Program-made: the position numbers and the translations under genes
DNA from: Rhabditoides inermis
Taxonomy: Eukaryota > Nematoda > Chromadorea > Rhabditida > Rhabditidae
NCBI GenBank assembly: GCA_963966185.1
Contig: CAWZYM010000272.1
Span: forward strand, 665,501 to 729,500
Direction of reading: 5' to 3'
DNA: 64,000 nucleotides
The notes under the pieces: model-generated
What the model saw: the letters and a program-made list of their open reading frames with translations, nothing else
The model's database searches: none
What the model was told of the DNA's origin: nothing
Shown: piece after piece, positions 22,670-36,478 of the stretch
Numbering within the stretch: the stretch's first letter is position 1
Layout: each line of letters begins with the position of its first letter

Positions 22670-24275
22670 GACGACCACGCGTTGTGTGCTGGCTGGTCCC
22701 ACGCCAATCAGCTAGGATGTTTCAGAGTTTCAGAGTTTCGGTACTCACATGTTATGTGAACGTAAACGAATTTTTTTCGAAAGGTTTCACGATTCCATTT
22801 AGTAACAGCTGCGCAACGTCCGGCGAACACTGCATTTCTTTTTAAGACGTTTCTGTGCAATGGCTCAATTGGGTGTTCAGTGAGTGAATTGGTGAGCGGC
22901 AATTGTGGGTAATCCATTTCTTCTTGTCCTCTCTCTCACTCACTCTCTCTCTCTCTCTCTCTCTCACTCTTTCTATCTCTCTCTCTCCACCCCCCGTCGG
23001 CAGATGGCTGGAATGGCTGTCACAGAGGGGGCGCGACACCCGATCTCTCCATCATCTCAAGATCTAATCGGTGTTATATGCACTACACCATATGAACACA
23101 TTGACTCATATGTTCTCACTTCTCGCCCCCACTCTTTTCTTGCGCAAAGAAAGAGGGAGAGGGAGAGAGAGAGAGAGGGAGAGAGGTAGAAAGAGATAGA
23201 CTGACTCCTTCTGCGTGTGTGTCTCACACCCACTGTGTGTGTGCTCAACTGTCGGCAGCGAAAGGACTCTGTGCCTGTTTGCGCACATAAACCCTGCCAA
23301 ATTCGGAGAAGAGTTTTATATTGAGTCATTCTACGCGAAACGCTGCCTGCGCATGCAACTTGCGTAATACTCGCGCCCTAATGATAATCGCTTCGTCTCA
23401 GGCTACTGTAGCTTTTGCGCGCGAAAAGTGATGTGATTTTGACTATTTTTGAAATTTTCTGCATTGTTTCGTGATCATGTAGTGTTGGTTTGTTGTGTTT
23501 GGTGTTCCATAATATGTATATATGTGCCCGCCGCGCCGCGCGTCGTGTTTGCCTTCTCGAATTACCGCAGCGGCGACTCCTAAAACGAAGTTGTTTCACT
23601 TTCCCCGGCCTGCCGATCCCACTCCACGTCTTTTCCGCTAGCGTATTTTCAATTCGTGTTTCCCGGCTCGTTATCGCATAAGTGTGGAATGAAATTGGAT
23701 GGATTTGTGACCCGCGCTAATTCGTTTTGCCGGCGCTGACCGCGATGCGGTTTCGATCGTCGCGCGTGTTTCACCGCTTGGACGCGTGTTCATTATCCAT
23801 GCTTGTTTCGCAAGGATGCACCTCCTTCTCATCCTCTCGTCTGGTCCTCGTTTTATATTCGAGTGGACGCTGCGAGTGGACAGTCGTGTGTATTGATCGC
23901 GTGTGTGTCTGTGGCGCGAATAGGAGAAAACATCGGAACCCGCCGTGGCCGCCGCGCGTCGGCATTGTCTCACTGTTGACCTCCTCGAGACCACCCCTCT
24001 TTCATGAATTATCGATCTCAGCTCTGTGCCACCCTCACTGACTCACTATGGCGAAATCCGCCTATGCCTATGACTCACGCTCATTTCGCGGCGGCGTAAT
24101 TTGCATAGTCGAACCGGCTTCGTTTATCCCAGCTTGGTATGGTTTATGACTGAAAGTCGTCATCGTCGTCTTCTCGCGCATGATGATTGTTTGCGTCTCT
24201 CGATTCGTGTGCTGCTGTGGTAGTGGTTCTATCCGCGACTCGCGTTCGCAAAGCCGCTTACTGCGAGAGAGAGAG

Positions 24276-24319
<44 letters not shown>

Positions 24320-24848
24320 GCAAAGAGGAGGAGACGACTGCGCGATTCTACTCGAGAACCCGCCATCGATAATACCATACTAAGACACGCGCGCGACTTG
24401 TTGTTGCTATTTCTACCACGACCACGGTTTCGTTGTTGTCTTTGTTTTACCGCTCAGTTGCTCACAACACAATAACTTTCGGTTATTAATAATTGCTAGA
24501 ACTTGGAACATGCGCAGCGTGTATTTGCTCTATGTCCTACGTTCTTTTTCTGGATTTGCGCCGCGCATTTGCCGCAATCCCGTTCCTTGCCTCTTCCGTC
24601 CCGTTCCTCCCTCCCCTATCACTAGTTGGTAGTGTATGCTACTCCTACTAGTATATACAATCCCTGGTTACTAGTTTCTGTTCGCCTTTTCTCCCATTGT
24701 TCTAGAATCTTCTCTATTACTCGGTAGTTGCACAAGCACACATTTATCACGCACCTTAATTGATATGCCAACAATGACTAATAGTGATAGTGGGTGAGTC
24801 ATGCTAGTCGCTTAACACCCGTGTCATCACAACTCTCTCTCTCCCTCT

Positions 24849-24879
<31 letters not shown>

Positions 24880-25839
24880 GCTGCATCTCTTTTCGCTTTC
24901 ATACCCGGCAAGTGTCTCTGTCTCTGATTCTTGCCTTGGTTGCGTCTTGTTTGACCACAATCCGAGATGAATGAATCTATGAATCACGTCCGCGGGCCCG
25001 CCCAATTTCTCCCCTTCTATTTCACTATTTTCTATGGCGAACCGGTTTTTTCTCTCACTGGTGTGTGTAGCTATGGCTCGCGCCTCGAGTGCACAGAGTG
25101 TAGTGTACGTTCCTATCTCGACCGCACCCCTGCTGTGATGGTCAAAACGAGGATCGTTGATTGTTCGTGAACGCGTATCACTCACCTCGAAGTCATATAC
25201 GATGGCTGATAATCGTGCTGAATTGGTTTTGGTCATTTGATTTGCACCGGGGCCGGGGTGGCCAGTGCCCTTGAAAGTGAGTTATGCGGTGCGAACGTGG
25301 TTTTGCTACGGCCGACGTGTGTTTGTTTTCTCTGCTCGCTACGTTGTGAAGGTGTGTTTGATGCAAATTGCTCTGACTGATTGTTGATCGATTCACGCAT
25401 CGCATTGGTTCCGATTCCATTCCATTGTTGATGTTGACCATGCATGTGTTCACATTCCACTTTCATATTGCCGATTCCGATTTGTTAAATGCGGACTAGT
25501 CAGCAGTACAACAGTATTGTCAGTTTTCTATAGGAATAGGTTTTGTAGACCCGGACCCGAATAAATGAATCATTTTATTTCTCATGTACAACCGTTATCT
25601 CCTTTATACCAGGACTCCGTGATATCACGTTTTTGACTTTGCCATAAGCCTCTCTGATTGGAGAGAGCTCGGCTTGTTATCGTTTGATCTGATAATCACA
25701 ATCACACATTATAGGCACACTTCGATCCTGGTTTGCCAGTCTCGCTATCTTTTTTAACGATTTGCTTGCTCGAATTGATCGTGTATCCTTATGTTATATG
25801 TTTGTTCCCTCCTTTCTTCAACCTTTCTCTCTTTCAGCC
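22670..25839. other. Long intergenic/5' regulatory block upstream of plastin
   Basis: No exon supported. It contains (CT)n at 22926-22990, (GA)n at 23145-23192 and 24262-24315, and (CT)n at 24833-24880. The block separates the divergent TMEM231 and plastin genes and probably holds plastin's promoter, 5' UTR exons and a long first intron ending at the CTTTCAG before the start codon. Confidence 0.5.
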
Positions 25840-26502
25840 ATGCTCACGAGAGAACAAATCGCCGACCTCGCAGAAAACTTTAAGACGGTAATTGCTCTGT
25901 TTACGTGTTTTAAACTGCGAGGCGAAGAAGAAGCGTAACTATTCTCAATATAACCACAGCCACTTCATAGATTCGGGTTAAGATAATCTATTCTTTATCC
26001 GGTTGTTGGATATGGCAGGGATTGTGTTTGGGTGTTCATACGCTTGATACAGCATATACACAAGAGATGGAGTGAGTACTATATGTACTGGTTGCAGGTG
26101 TCGGAGTCTGGCGATGGCTACCTGGACAGGTCGGAGGTGCAGCACGCACTCAAGCTCCTCGGCGTCGACGTGCCCGGATTCAAGGTGCGTGGATTCATTG
26201 ATTTATCGATTGATGAAAATCCTCTGTTCGTGCTTCATAGGCATAGGTATAGATTGATTGTATGATTCTTTGATGCACTTTTTTGGTTCCGATTATCTGA
26301 TTACTGGATTGATTGTGTTGCCCAGATGCGCGAGCACCTCTCGCGATTCGGCAACGCCAACGACATCAGCATGGACGCGTTTGCGGAGCTGTTCGACGAG
26401 CTGCAGACTGCGAAGAACGCCGAGGCGAGCCGGTGGAAAGAGAGGATCGGGTGGGTAGCTGGGTAGAGAGAGAGAGAGGGGGAGGGGGGAGAGAGAGAGA
26501 GA

Positions 26503-26537
<35 letters not shown>

Positions 26538-28067
26538 AGGTCGGTGAGCGGCACGTACCAGGTGCAGAGCGAGAAGCAGGAGAACACTGTGCACACCATC
26601 AAGGTCGAGGTGGGTGCATATGTTTCACTCGATTTTGGATTTTGATGAGTTTTTTTTTCTGTGTGTTTTTTTTTTGCGCGTTTAGCAGGTTCGCCATTGA
26701 TAACTGCTACACTTGATCTCATTATTTCCTTTTTTCACGAAACACATTTGTACTGTCACTGAAATAGTCATTCATCAATGAGAATCGACACGGTATTGCT
26801 CAATTGCTCTAAACTGCCCCTTCACACCTTCACCTATTGTTTTTTGTTCTTGCTTATGACAAAAATAGGCGTCTAGGCAATTCAAATGTTTTGTATATCA
26901 TATAAAAAAACAAATTTATCCTGATTCGATTTGATTTGTCCGAATCCGATGCACTGCACCGGATGGCCTCGAGTGCATTTCACGCCGGTCTCCCGTTGCA
27001 GGAGGAGGTTGCGTTTTCGAACTGGATCAACAGCAACCTGACCGGTGACACGGACCTGAAGCGTCTGCTGCCCGTCATCCCCGAGGGCGGCGACCTGTAC
27101 AGCAAGTGCGAGGACGGACTCATCCTATGGTCGGTCCCTTTGTATTGATTGATCGATGGTTTTACAATTCATATCTGAGTGATGACACCGACTCTCTGAT
27201 AGGCGGCGGCTTGCGTGGCGGCGCAATGTTTTCGTGTTATCTCAATGTGGCAAATGACGGAACGACACGGTTTTACGTTGAACCGAAACTGAGAGGAATG
27301 AGAGATATAAATACCACTTTTTTTAAATCTACTGATTAATCGATGTATGTTGCAGCAAGCTGATTAACCTGGCGGTGCCGGGCACTATTGACGAGCGCGC
27401 GATCAACAAGAAGAACCTGAACACGTACACGCGGCTGGAGAACCTGACCTGCGCCCTCATGTCCGCCTCGGCCATCGGCTGCACCACCGTCAACATCGAC
27501 TCGATGCACCTCAGCAAGGTGAGTTGTTTGTTTCGGCAAGGTGAGTTGTTTGTACGAGTTGAATTTGCTTTGCAGGGCACTATGCACCAGCATCTCGTTC
27601 TCGGTCTGCTCTGGCAGATTATTAGGGTGAGTTTGTTTCTTTCATTTTTTTCGATGCTGGGATAATGGGACTTGGTATACGCACCTTGTTTTTGCGGGTA
27701 TAGTCGGAGTAGCGGGTAGTGGATTGTAGTGGGATAAAAAGTCGTTTGGAATGTGGGTGCGAGGGAGAGGAGGAGAATGGATAGTAGAGGAACTGGAGGG
27801 GTAGGGATGCCAGCCGGTTTCTGGAAGGAAAGAATGACGTAATCATGTGTAAATGAGGTGAAGGAAGAAAATCGATTTCACTATGATTGTTGAGCTGAAT
27901 CGAACAGACAAGAGTAGTAGTCCACAATTTTCACTTCAATTTTAATCTTATTTTCATATCATTCTTGACACGTTCTTAATTCTCAATTTCTTTTTTTTTT
28001 TCAGATCGGTCTCTTCAACCAGATCGACCTTCAGCACGTGCCCGGTCTTTTCCGGTGGGTACACAGT

Positions 28068-28104
<37 letters not shown>

Positions 28105-31100
28105 TTCTCGTCTATCTATCTCTCTCCCATCTATCCTATACTTTTGTGCTCTGAATATTGCGTTCATCAATTTATCCATGAATGTCTGATGTGCTTTCAG
28201 TCTTCTGCGTGATGGCGAGACGCTTGATGACTTGCGCAAGCTGTCGCCAGAGGAGATTCTCATGCGATGGGTCAACTACCATCTGGAGAAGGTGAGCAGA
28301 TTGGAGGCAATAGAGATGATGTTGTCATTCGGTCTATAGTGGTAAAATTGCGGTAGTTGTAGCAGTAGCAATGACGAGGACGAGCTGCTATTATATTCAC
28401 ACGGCGTTTCGACGTTGCGATCTTTGATCATTTCGGATTAGGTATGGCGATTTGCATATGGATCCACGCTGCACTTTGCATTCTCGTTGAGCGGTTTCAA
28501 TCATCGGGCCCGGCTGAGACGTCTCTCGCGGCGAGTTTGCCGCCCGGATTAGAGAGATCTTTGAATTGCGAGGGCGATTGAGTGAGGAGAGAGAGAGAGA
28601 GAGCGCGGGAGGGGAACCGATTCGCGGTGCGAAGCGGACAGTTCAGGTTTGGGTTGTAGGAATGAGGGAAACGAATCGAATGAGACAAGTGAAAAAAGAT
28701 TGTTGGATATCGGACTTTGCACGTTGGTAATTGGTTTTTAGTGTGACTCGATTTTTGGTTTGTGTTTTGGTGAGGGATCTGCGTCTGAAATGGGTACGTG
28801 ATACAAACGATATTTTAGAGACTTCAGCCGCATTATAAAGATTAACCAATTTTTCAGAAAGAGGTTCGCTAGGTCGACTCGCATTTGCAGATCGTAATTC
28901 GTAATTGTTGTCGTGATTGTGATTAGAATCACACATTGCAGTTTGTCAATGTCACCTTGCTGCATTTCTTCTTTCTGTTTCTTGAGCGCTCATCAGTGAT
29001 TGTGAATGTGCCAGAGAGACGTGAACGCATCTTTTTGCAGGCTGGCATCGACCGTCGTCTGCAGAACTTCACGACGGATGTGATCGACTCGGAGATCTAC
29101 ACGCACCTCATCCACCAGATTGCGCCCCATGGAACCGGGGTGACACTCGCCCCGCTTAGGGCACAGGTGAGTGCCACGCGGACTTGCGGTTGGTGTGGTT
29201 TACTCGGAACTCGGAATCGCACTATGGGATGATTAGTTGATCATTGAATTAGGTGATACTCTGCTCACGGTCGATGTGGGCTTTCTCGGATTGAAGAAGT
29301 GGAAATATGATGTGGAGTGTGTATACGAACTATATGTGCGTGTTGATTGCAGGGCAACCTGAACCGCGCCGGTGCGATGCTGGACGAGGCTGAGAAGCTG
29401 GACTGCAGGGAGTTTGTCACTCCCAACGACGTGGCGGCCGGTGGGTCGGGGGGAGAGAGACTGGACAACGGACAATCCGCGACTTGTTTGCGATTTGTTC
29501 ATTTCTCATCTGTCACTGTGTCTGGCAGTAGATGTCGTCTCGGCATCTGCCGGCAACTACTATCTGACCGTATTTGTGACCGTAATCATATTTGCGATTC
29601 AGAATAAACATTTGATTGATAATTGATTGATTGATCTGACCGCATTGCAGGCAACTACAAGCTGAACCTGGCGTTTGTGGCCAACCTCTTCAACAAGCAC
29701 CCCAACCTGCCCGAGCCGGGTGCCGACGAGCAGATTGGTGCGTTACAGCGTTTCGGACGAACATATATTTCGTGTTCTGTGTGGATGCAGTGCATTTGAA
29801 GGTTTCAATTCTGCCTTCAAGTCGAAATGTCTCTCTAGATGTTTTTTGGCATTCTATTATTCATAGTTACTCTTGCTTGTCATTTGTCAGGTTTTCTGTT
29901 CGAGTTCACCTGTCTCTGATTTCATCGAGAGCAGATGTTTTGTATCTAGTACTTGTGCGCAGATCACTTCTGTAATTGCGTAAAATTTCAGAAAACTTGA
30001 CTCAAGGGTAGTCTAGAGCGAATGTGACGTGAAAAATAAAAATAAAAACACTGAAAGTTTCTGAAAAATTATTTTAATACGCTTATGCGTCTTGCTGTAA
30101 AACTATTTTTGTCGTAAACGACATTATTCGAAAGGGCATATCCTATGATTAGAAAAACTAGAAAATGTGCTCGAGGGAGTATTTTGATGTATGAGTGATG
30201 TGAGAGTAACGCTTGATGTATGAGTAACGCTGATGAGTGATGTGCTATGTCTTATGTGCTTTTGCAGAGTTGGACGTGATCGAGGAGACTCGCGAGGAGA
30301 AGACGTACCGCAACTGGATGAACTCTATGGGCGTCGACCCCCACGTCAACTGGCTCTACTCGGACCTCGCCAACGGAGTCGTCATCTTCCAGGTATGGTT
30401 GGCACTGTACTGCAGTTTTCATTTCTTTCTTTTCCCACTATCTTGTTGTGTCTTTGGCTAGCGAACAATGAATCATATGTTGTTTTGTATGTTTACATGA
30501 CTTTGTTTCAGCTGTATGACATTATCCGGCCGGGAATGGTGACGTGGAAGAGGGTGGTGAAGGTGTTCCACAAGCTGCGAGGCATGATGGACCAGATACA
30601 GGTGAGGAGAGAGAGAGAGAGAGAGAGGGACAGAGAGGGAAAGGAAGGAGAAGAGCGAGTGAGTGAGTCAGTCAGTCAATGAATGAGTGAGAGAGTGAGA
30701 GACTCCTTGTCAGAACTGCAATTACGCGGTGGAGCTGGGCAAGCAGCTTCGCTTCTCGCTGGTCGGCATTCAGGGCAAGGATATCTACGATGGAAACCAG
30801 ACGCTCACTCTCGGTGCGTAAACCACTCTGGCATTAAAACACGTACAAAAGCTGAATCAACTGTATACGATAATCGGTTAGGGAGGGTCCAGTTGAAGAA
30901 GTTGCGGAGGTTCGGGAAGAGAATCTGCGAATCATGTTCCGGAGTGTTTTTGATACGTTGCCGTTCAGCGCTGGTGTGGCAGTTGATGCGCGCGTACACG
31001 CTGACTGTGCTGGCGTCGTGCACTCAGTCGGGCGACAGCCTGCCCGCCGACAAGGACATTGTCAACTGGGTCAACCACAAGGTGGGCAGGGAGAGAGGGG

Positions 31101-32734
31101 GAGAGGGAGGGAGAGAGGGAGACGGGATGGCTGCACCTCCGGACCCTCTCTCTTTTTTCCCGTGGTCTGACACTCGGAGAGAGATTACAAGAAAAGAGAG
31201 CAAGCGTAAAATATGATTGTGTATGGTTGTGTAACATGTTTCAATGGTGTGGGTTCGTACGGTACGATATACGCTTTCCGTTTGCAGCTGTCCTCGTCTG
31301 GCAAGTCATCGTCGATCCGCTCCTTCCAAGACCCCACCATCTCCAATGCACAGGTGAGACTGGGACTGGGACTGGATGGTATGGTGTCTGTGTGGGGAGT
31401 GACGTATGACGTATGTGGGTGACGTATGTGACGTATGACGTATTGAGTGACGTAGCGAGTGACGTATGTGGATTGAGGTGGTGCTGGACCTGATTGACGC
31501 GATCAAGCCGGGAGTGATCGACGACAGTCTGGTGAGGAGCGGCGGCAGCGAGGAGGACAAGCTGCAGGTGAGCAGGGGGCGGGGTCACAGGGGGCGGGGC
31601 GGGATGAGGCATTCTGAGAGTCGAGCTGCAGGAGAGGAGAGAAAACGAGTGGAAGATGATTGGGAATGTGAGACGGTTGGGGCAAGGAATACGGATGTTG
31701 TGTAAACTGTGAACGACAAGCTGATAACGACGAGCGGTGAAGAGGATGAATGATGAAAGCAGGAGTGTTTTGTCAGTAGAAGGAATGACGTGAGAGCGTA
31801 TTTGCACGTTATTAATCTGTAGCTGGATAAAATTAATCTAATCTCTCATCTCTCATACACATTTTGGCATGATGGCTATCTTGCTCCGAACGTATAAGTT
31901 ATGAATCCCATGCCGTTTGCAGAACGCCAAGTACGCGATCACGTGCGGCCGCAAGATTGGCAGCAAGATCTACGCGCTGCCCGAGGACATTGTCGAGGTA
32001 ATGTAATGTAATGTTTATCGTAATCGACTAGGATAGGTATACACGGGAGCAATAAATAACGAAGATGCAAATGCAACAATGTACAGTACATGCTACCGTA
32101 ATATTTGGGTGGATATATGCTGCTGCCGTGGGAGACAGACCGCAGTAGAGGTACGACGCATCCGTCATTTATAGCTAATACGCGTATTGTCTTGCTCTGT
32201 CTTGTTTTCGGCTGAGAACAATTGGCACGGCTATATCCTTGTTACTCTCTATGAGTAGTGAGGTAGATGTAATACCAACAATTTTAAAAAAAAATGTTGT
32301 GATGTGACCATGTGGTACAGGCGGTTTAATTCAATCCGTGTCGTTTTGAGGATTGCACAATCGCACATTGTCGACAGGTGGTTACGTGCTCGTTGTGAAC
32401 AATTTTTTTTTATCTTAGCCTCAGTAATTCCTAATGTGATTATGTGTCGCTATGTGACAGAATCATTTAATTATGATTGCGTTAGAGGATGTTTGGACGT
32501 ACGTTGGTGTGAAGCGTGCGGCAAAAGCGAAGCGATTGTCTCGTTTCCGCTATCAGTCACTCATAATTTGAAATAGTCTTACTTTGATTACATAATTGTC
32601 TTGTTGTTCATATTTGAGTGTTTTAGGTGAAGCCGAAGATGGTGATGACTGTGTTCGCGTGTCTGATGGCCCGCGACTATATGCCAGACATGCGCGAGTC
32701 TGCTCCGGAGCCCGTCGCTCCCCTCATGCAATAG
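25840..32734 (+). CDS. plst-1: Plastin/fimbrin, actin-bundling protein
   Basis: ATG at 25840 after CTTTCAG gives [16 protein letters not shown]. About 18 exons follow. An EF-hand pair comes first ([20 protein letters not shown]; the first loop residue is Ser, not the usual Asp), then four calponin-homology domains: [20 protein letters not shown] (27001), [20 protein letters not shown] (27365), [52 protein letters not shown] (30307), [20 protein letters not shown] and [20 protein letters not shown], ending [20 protein letters not shown] and stop. Order and spacing equal plastin of about 620 residues, so the gene looks complete. It cross-links F-actin in the cytoplasm. Several introns consist of (GA)n (26466-26533, 30604-30650, 31088-31125) or (CT)n (28071-28100). 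Confidence 0.95.
32192..32290 (+). repeat. 95-bp dispersed repeat, copy 2
   Basis: Same orientation as 20877-20975, differing at a handful of positions (GGCACGG for GGTACGG, GAGGTAGATG for GAGATAAACG), ending in an A run. It lies in the last plastin intron. Confidence 0.85.
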
Positions 32735-33150
32735 ACCCCGCCCACTCACGCCCCGCCCCCAGCTGCCGCCGCCGCCGCGGCCGCGCGACGCCCCGCCCAC
32801 TCGACTCACATGCCTTTACTAACATTACAATGTTTGTGTGTCTCGAATTCACTTGCTCTTTGATTGTGAATATCCGTTCAGTATGATTGTCCCAGTGTTG
32901 TATTCTTTTCTAGTGTGCTCTGGTCGTTGTTTCCAACCATCTCTTCCCACTTCTCTTTTATGTTTTGTATGAGAAGGAGAGTGATCAAAAAAGATAGTAT
33001 GTGTGTGTTTGCTTTAGCCCCAAGTGTTTTATTTCCAGAGTGAATTGGAGGAATCTATTGTTCAATTGATTTCGTACGCTTTTGATTGCAACTGTGTTGT
33101 ATGCGTTGTATTTTTGACTTCAAGGATAATAATTTTAAGCTCGTATGCCT
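32735..33150. other. Plastin 3' region and spacer to the sre gene
   Basis: GC-rich CCGCCCCC stretches just after the stop, then A/T-rich DNA. No separate gene; an upstream exon of the sre receptor may lie here. Confidence 0.4.
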
Positions 33151-34608
33151 TTATTGTGAGAGTTTCAGAATGGAAGCCAATACTACAGAGCAACTATTAC
33201 TTGTTCATTCCGATCATTTGGCTAACGCTAGACTCGTGATCACAGTTTCCTTATGTGGTATTTTTGATATCGACGTGACCATGCCCTATGTACGACAGGA
33301 ATTCATTAAGTTGTAATAGCTTCAAATCATTTTCACCCTTCTCATTTCAGCAATTCTATGTTGGAATGGAGCTTTCACTTGTTTTATGCGCTTGATATGA
33401 TCGCAGTTATAGTGTTTCTTTCGGTTGGATGGATGGGTTTCAATGTGATACTCAAGGGAAAAGTGTTCCACTTCAACTACAATGTTATACTATTCTACTA
33501 CTTTCTCCACATCTATCAGATGGTTTTTGCGAGGTTAATCAATTATTCATTTCTATACGGTTGGATAAAACCGAGAGGTGTGTACTACATATTTATCAAA
33601 ACTTGATGTGTATCAAACTGTTCATAGACACGTTTCCTGTCAATTTGTTGGTTTTGTTTGTACCAACTGATATGTATTTTCTGGGTCAAACTGCTATTAC
33701 TTTGGATTTGGAGATTTGGTGGTTATTGAAAGGTGAAGAACCAAGTATCTCTTTAAAAAATAAAAACGTTCTAGAATATTCGCAACAATTTACGCCAGAG
33801 ATTACGAAAAGAAACCTAGAAGATGGATAGTATTCGTCATTCCGGTTATCGGTTTTATCTATTCAATAATTTTTGGTTACACATTTCAGAATGGTGAGTG
33901 AATTTGCACGAGTTCTAGTATATGGAATATGGTCGTTGCTATCACTGTTTTCAGATATTCAGGTGTTTTACAAACTGATCATCTGGATTCTCATTCCTTG
34001 CTCGCTCAGTGTCATAGTTGGTCACTCTTCATTGAATTCGAATAACGAAATTTAGGGATTTGCTCTCATATTCTACTTCAATCATCTTTGGTTGAAATAC
34101 CTGATGAATATCAAATCAACGAGTTCCTACTCAATCAGCCTGCGATATCAACTACGTGAAAACATACATGTCATGAAGGTGGACGTCGCTTACGTAGTCT
34201 AAAACGTGACTTCTTCCAGTTGCAATTCAACGTGATAGTGTTCGCAATGTTTGGGCTATCATTCGCCGGTGTGTACTGGCTAGTGATGCATGGCCGGCTA
34301 GCGTCGATATCATTCGATTCCAAGGAGTCCGTGATAGCTGACTACTACATGAGAGCCATACTTCAGACGCTGACACTGACGTGGGAAGATGTTCACCTTT
34401 GTACCTTTCTTCTTTCTTTTCATACATCTCTTCTCGTATTAGTTTTTTTTCTGTTTTTTCCAGCTAATTTGTATTTTTCAGTTGCAGTTTCTTAGTAGTA
34501 AGCGTGTACGGTATACTAGTACCTGCCTGGCGCAATATTATCTTTGAAATGATGCTGCCAAAGTCTGTCTTTAACCGATTGGTTAAAACCAGTGGTACGT
34601 ATGTTTAA
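33151..34608 (+). CDS. Serpentine receptor class epsilon (sre)
   Basis: Exons include EWKPILQSNYYLFIPIIWLT (33168-33236), ALDMIAVIVFLSVGWMGFNV then LKGKVFHFNYNVILFYYF (33353-33560), RIFATIYARDYEKKPRRWIV (33774-33890), YSISLRYQLRENIHVMK (to about 34178) and LVPAWRNIIFEMMLPKSVFN (34490-34608). The pairs ERxFAT-Y-xDYEKxPRRW and Y-IS-RYQL-ENI are the signature motifs of the sre chemoreceptor family, so identity is firm although exon edges and the true start are not. The frame stops at TAA 34606-34608, eight bases after the ATG of the reverse transcriptase ORF, so the mobile element may have replaced the native 3' end. Confidence 0.75.
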
Positions 34609-36478
34609 CATTACATTTTCTGCTCCTGTTTTACGTCTTCTCAATTCGTACAACCATAAAGATCAGCAGAAGATCCGCGTCACTCACTTGGCTACTGACC
34701 GTTTGAGTAAATATGTTGTGAATCACAGTCGTGTTATTCGCGAGTACAGGGGAGACAAGCCAGTCCCCCTAGACTCCATTCCTTGTTTCTGCCGAAATGC
34801 AGAGTACTCTTCCTATTGTGATCCTCATCATGGACATGTCATTACAGGTGATCTTGAGATCATCTCTAACGACGCTCTTAGATCGTTCATGAAGAAAGGT
34901 GCCAATATGAGAGTGTCTAATTTAAATCTTTCCATTTCTTCTATTATGTCAGTTATTCATTCCTCTATTTCAAATATGCTTCAAAGTAACAAAACTCGTT
35001 TGTCTATTTCTGATCGCAATTTGCCCGTTCTTACTGGTAAAATTTATGACTGTGTACGTATTAAGTTGGAGATGCGTATTGCTTGTAAGCGTTTCAACCC
35101 AGTGACTAATTTCAAATCTCTTACTAAAAATGTACATGATAAGTTTACTATCACAACTATTGACAAAGCTTCTAGTAATTTTGTAGTGATTTGTAAACGT
35201 CTTTATGTTTCTTTCTGCGATGACGAGCTTGGCATCAATTATGGTAAAGCTTCTGGTAACAGCATTTATAAACCTTATAAAGGTAAAGTTGATTCATTGT
35301 ACGACCGCCTCCAGTATTGATCAATATTTGGTGCTGACAAAGTCATTCTTCCTAATATTTATGGTGTTCCTAAACTCCATAAAAATCCTGTAAAATGTCG
35401 TTTTATCACTGCTGCTCGAGAATGCATTACAAAGGGGCTCTCTAAGGAACTGCAAGTAGTCTATAAACATTTTGAATCGCATTTGCGAAATATGTGTCGT
35501 GTAAGTGCCTCTCGATGTGGACACAAACAGTTCTTTTCCATTACAAATGCTATGAAAGTGTCGGATTTTCTTCGCACCATTCCTAATTGTAATCTATCTA
35601 TGTATTGTGCTGATTTTGCTAGTTTGTTTACTAATCTGTCTCATGACCTTATTCTGCAGAAAATGAAAACTTTGATTAGTATGTGTTTCATGAACAGTGG
35701 AAAACAAAACATATGCATCACATCCGCTAAATATTCCACTTATACTAATGATCCAGTCATGTCCTCGCCAGACAAGACAATTTTCTCTCCCAATGACATC
35801 TATCAAAAAACGGAATTCCTAGTGAAGAATGCATATGCACAGTATGGCTCATTTATCTTCAAACAGGAGAAAGGCGTCCCCCAAGGCGGGAATGCCAGTC
35901 CTCTCCTCGCGTCTCTGACTCTCAGCATTTTGGAATATGAGTACAGTATACGTAATCCCACTATTTGCAAGAATCCGAAATTCCAGATCTTCAGATATGT
36001 TGATGATATTTTGATTTTCTATGAAAAGAACTCAGATCTATCCTCATTTCTGAAAGCGTATAATCCTAGCAAGTTGAAGTTGGAACAAACCAATGCATCT
36101 GTGAACGAAGCCCATTTTCTTGATATTTCCATCACATTTGATAGTAAGTGGAACGTCACTCTTTACAATAAGACTGATGATTACTCGTTCAATGTGCATC
36201 GATTCACACACAGTGAAAGTACTACTAGTCGACAAATCTGTTATGGTAATTTAAAGTCAGAAACACTCCGTATTGTTCGTAATTGTACTGACGTACCCAC
36301 TATGCTTGTCAAACTCGAAAGTCTATTTGTTACGTTTTGTAATCTAGGTTTCAAAGCTACAACAGTTAAAACTGTTCTTCTTAAATACTGTTTCCGTAAA
36401 CGCGATATCCGCACTTCTCTCAATTTGTTCAACTCTACAAATCGCAAGAAACTGATTGATACTGTCTATAAGTTTTAA
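34601..36478 (+). mobile_element. Penelope-like reverse transcriptase ORF with one in-frame TGA
   Basis: One frame runs from ATG 34601 to TAA 36478, interrupted only by TGA at 35318-35320; reading continues in the same frame on both sides. N-terminal half: IPCFCRNAEYSSYCDPHHGH (Cys/His motif), ITGDLEII, then TTIDKASSNFVVICKRLY. After the stop: IYGVPKLHKNPVKCRFIT, MYCADFASLFTNLSHDLI (motif with catalytic Asp), FKQEKGVPQGGNASPLLASL and FRYVDDILIFYE, the YVDD active site. PKLHK-xx-KxRxI, D-FASLFTN and GVPQGG-SPLL fit Penelope-like element RTs; no GIY-YIG endonuclease is seen. The single stop suggests a recently dead copy, or readthrough. Confidence 0.8.

Noticed and set aside
24799..25236. 145-codon minus-strand frame upstream of plastin
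   Set aside because: Partly (GA)n; no homology, no start context or splice logic.
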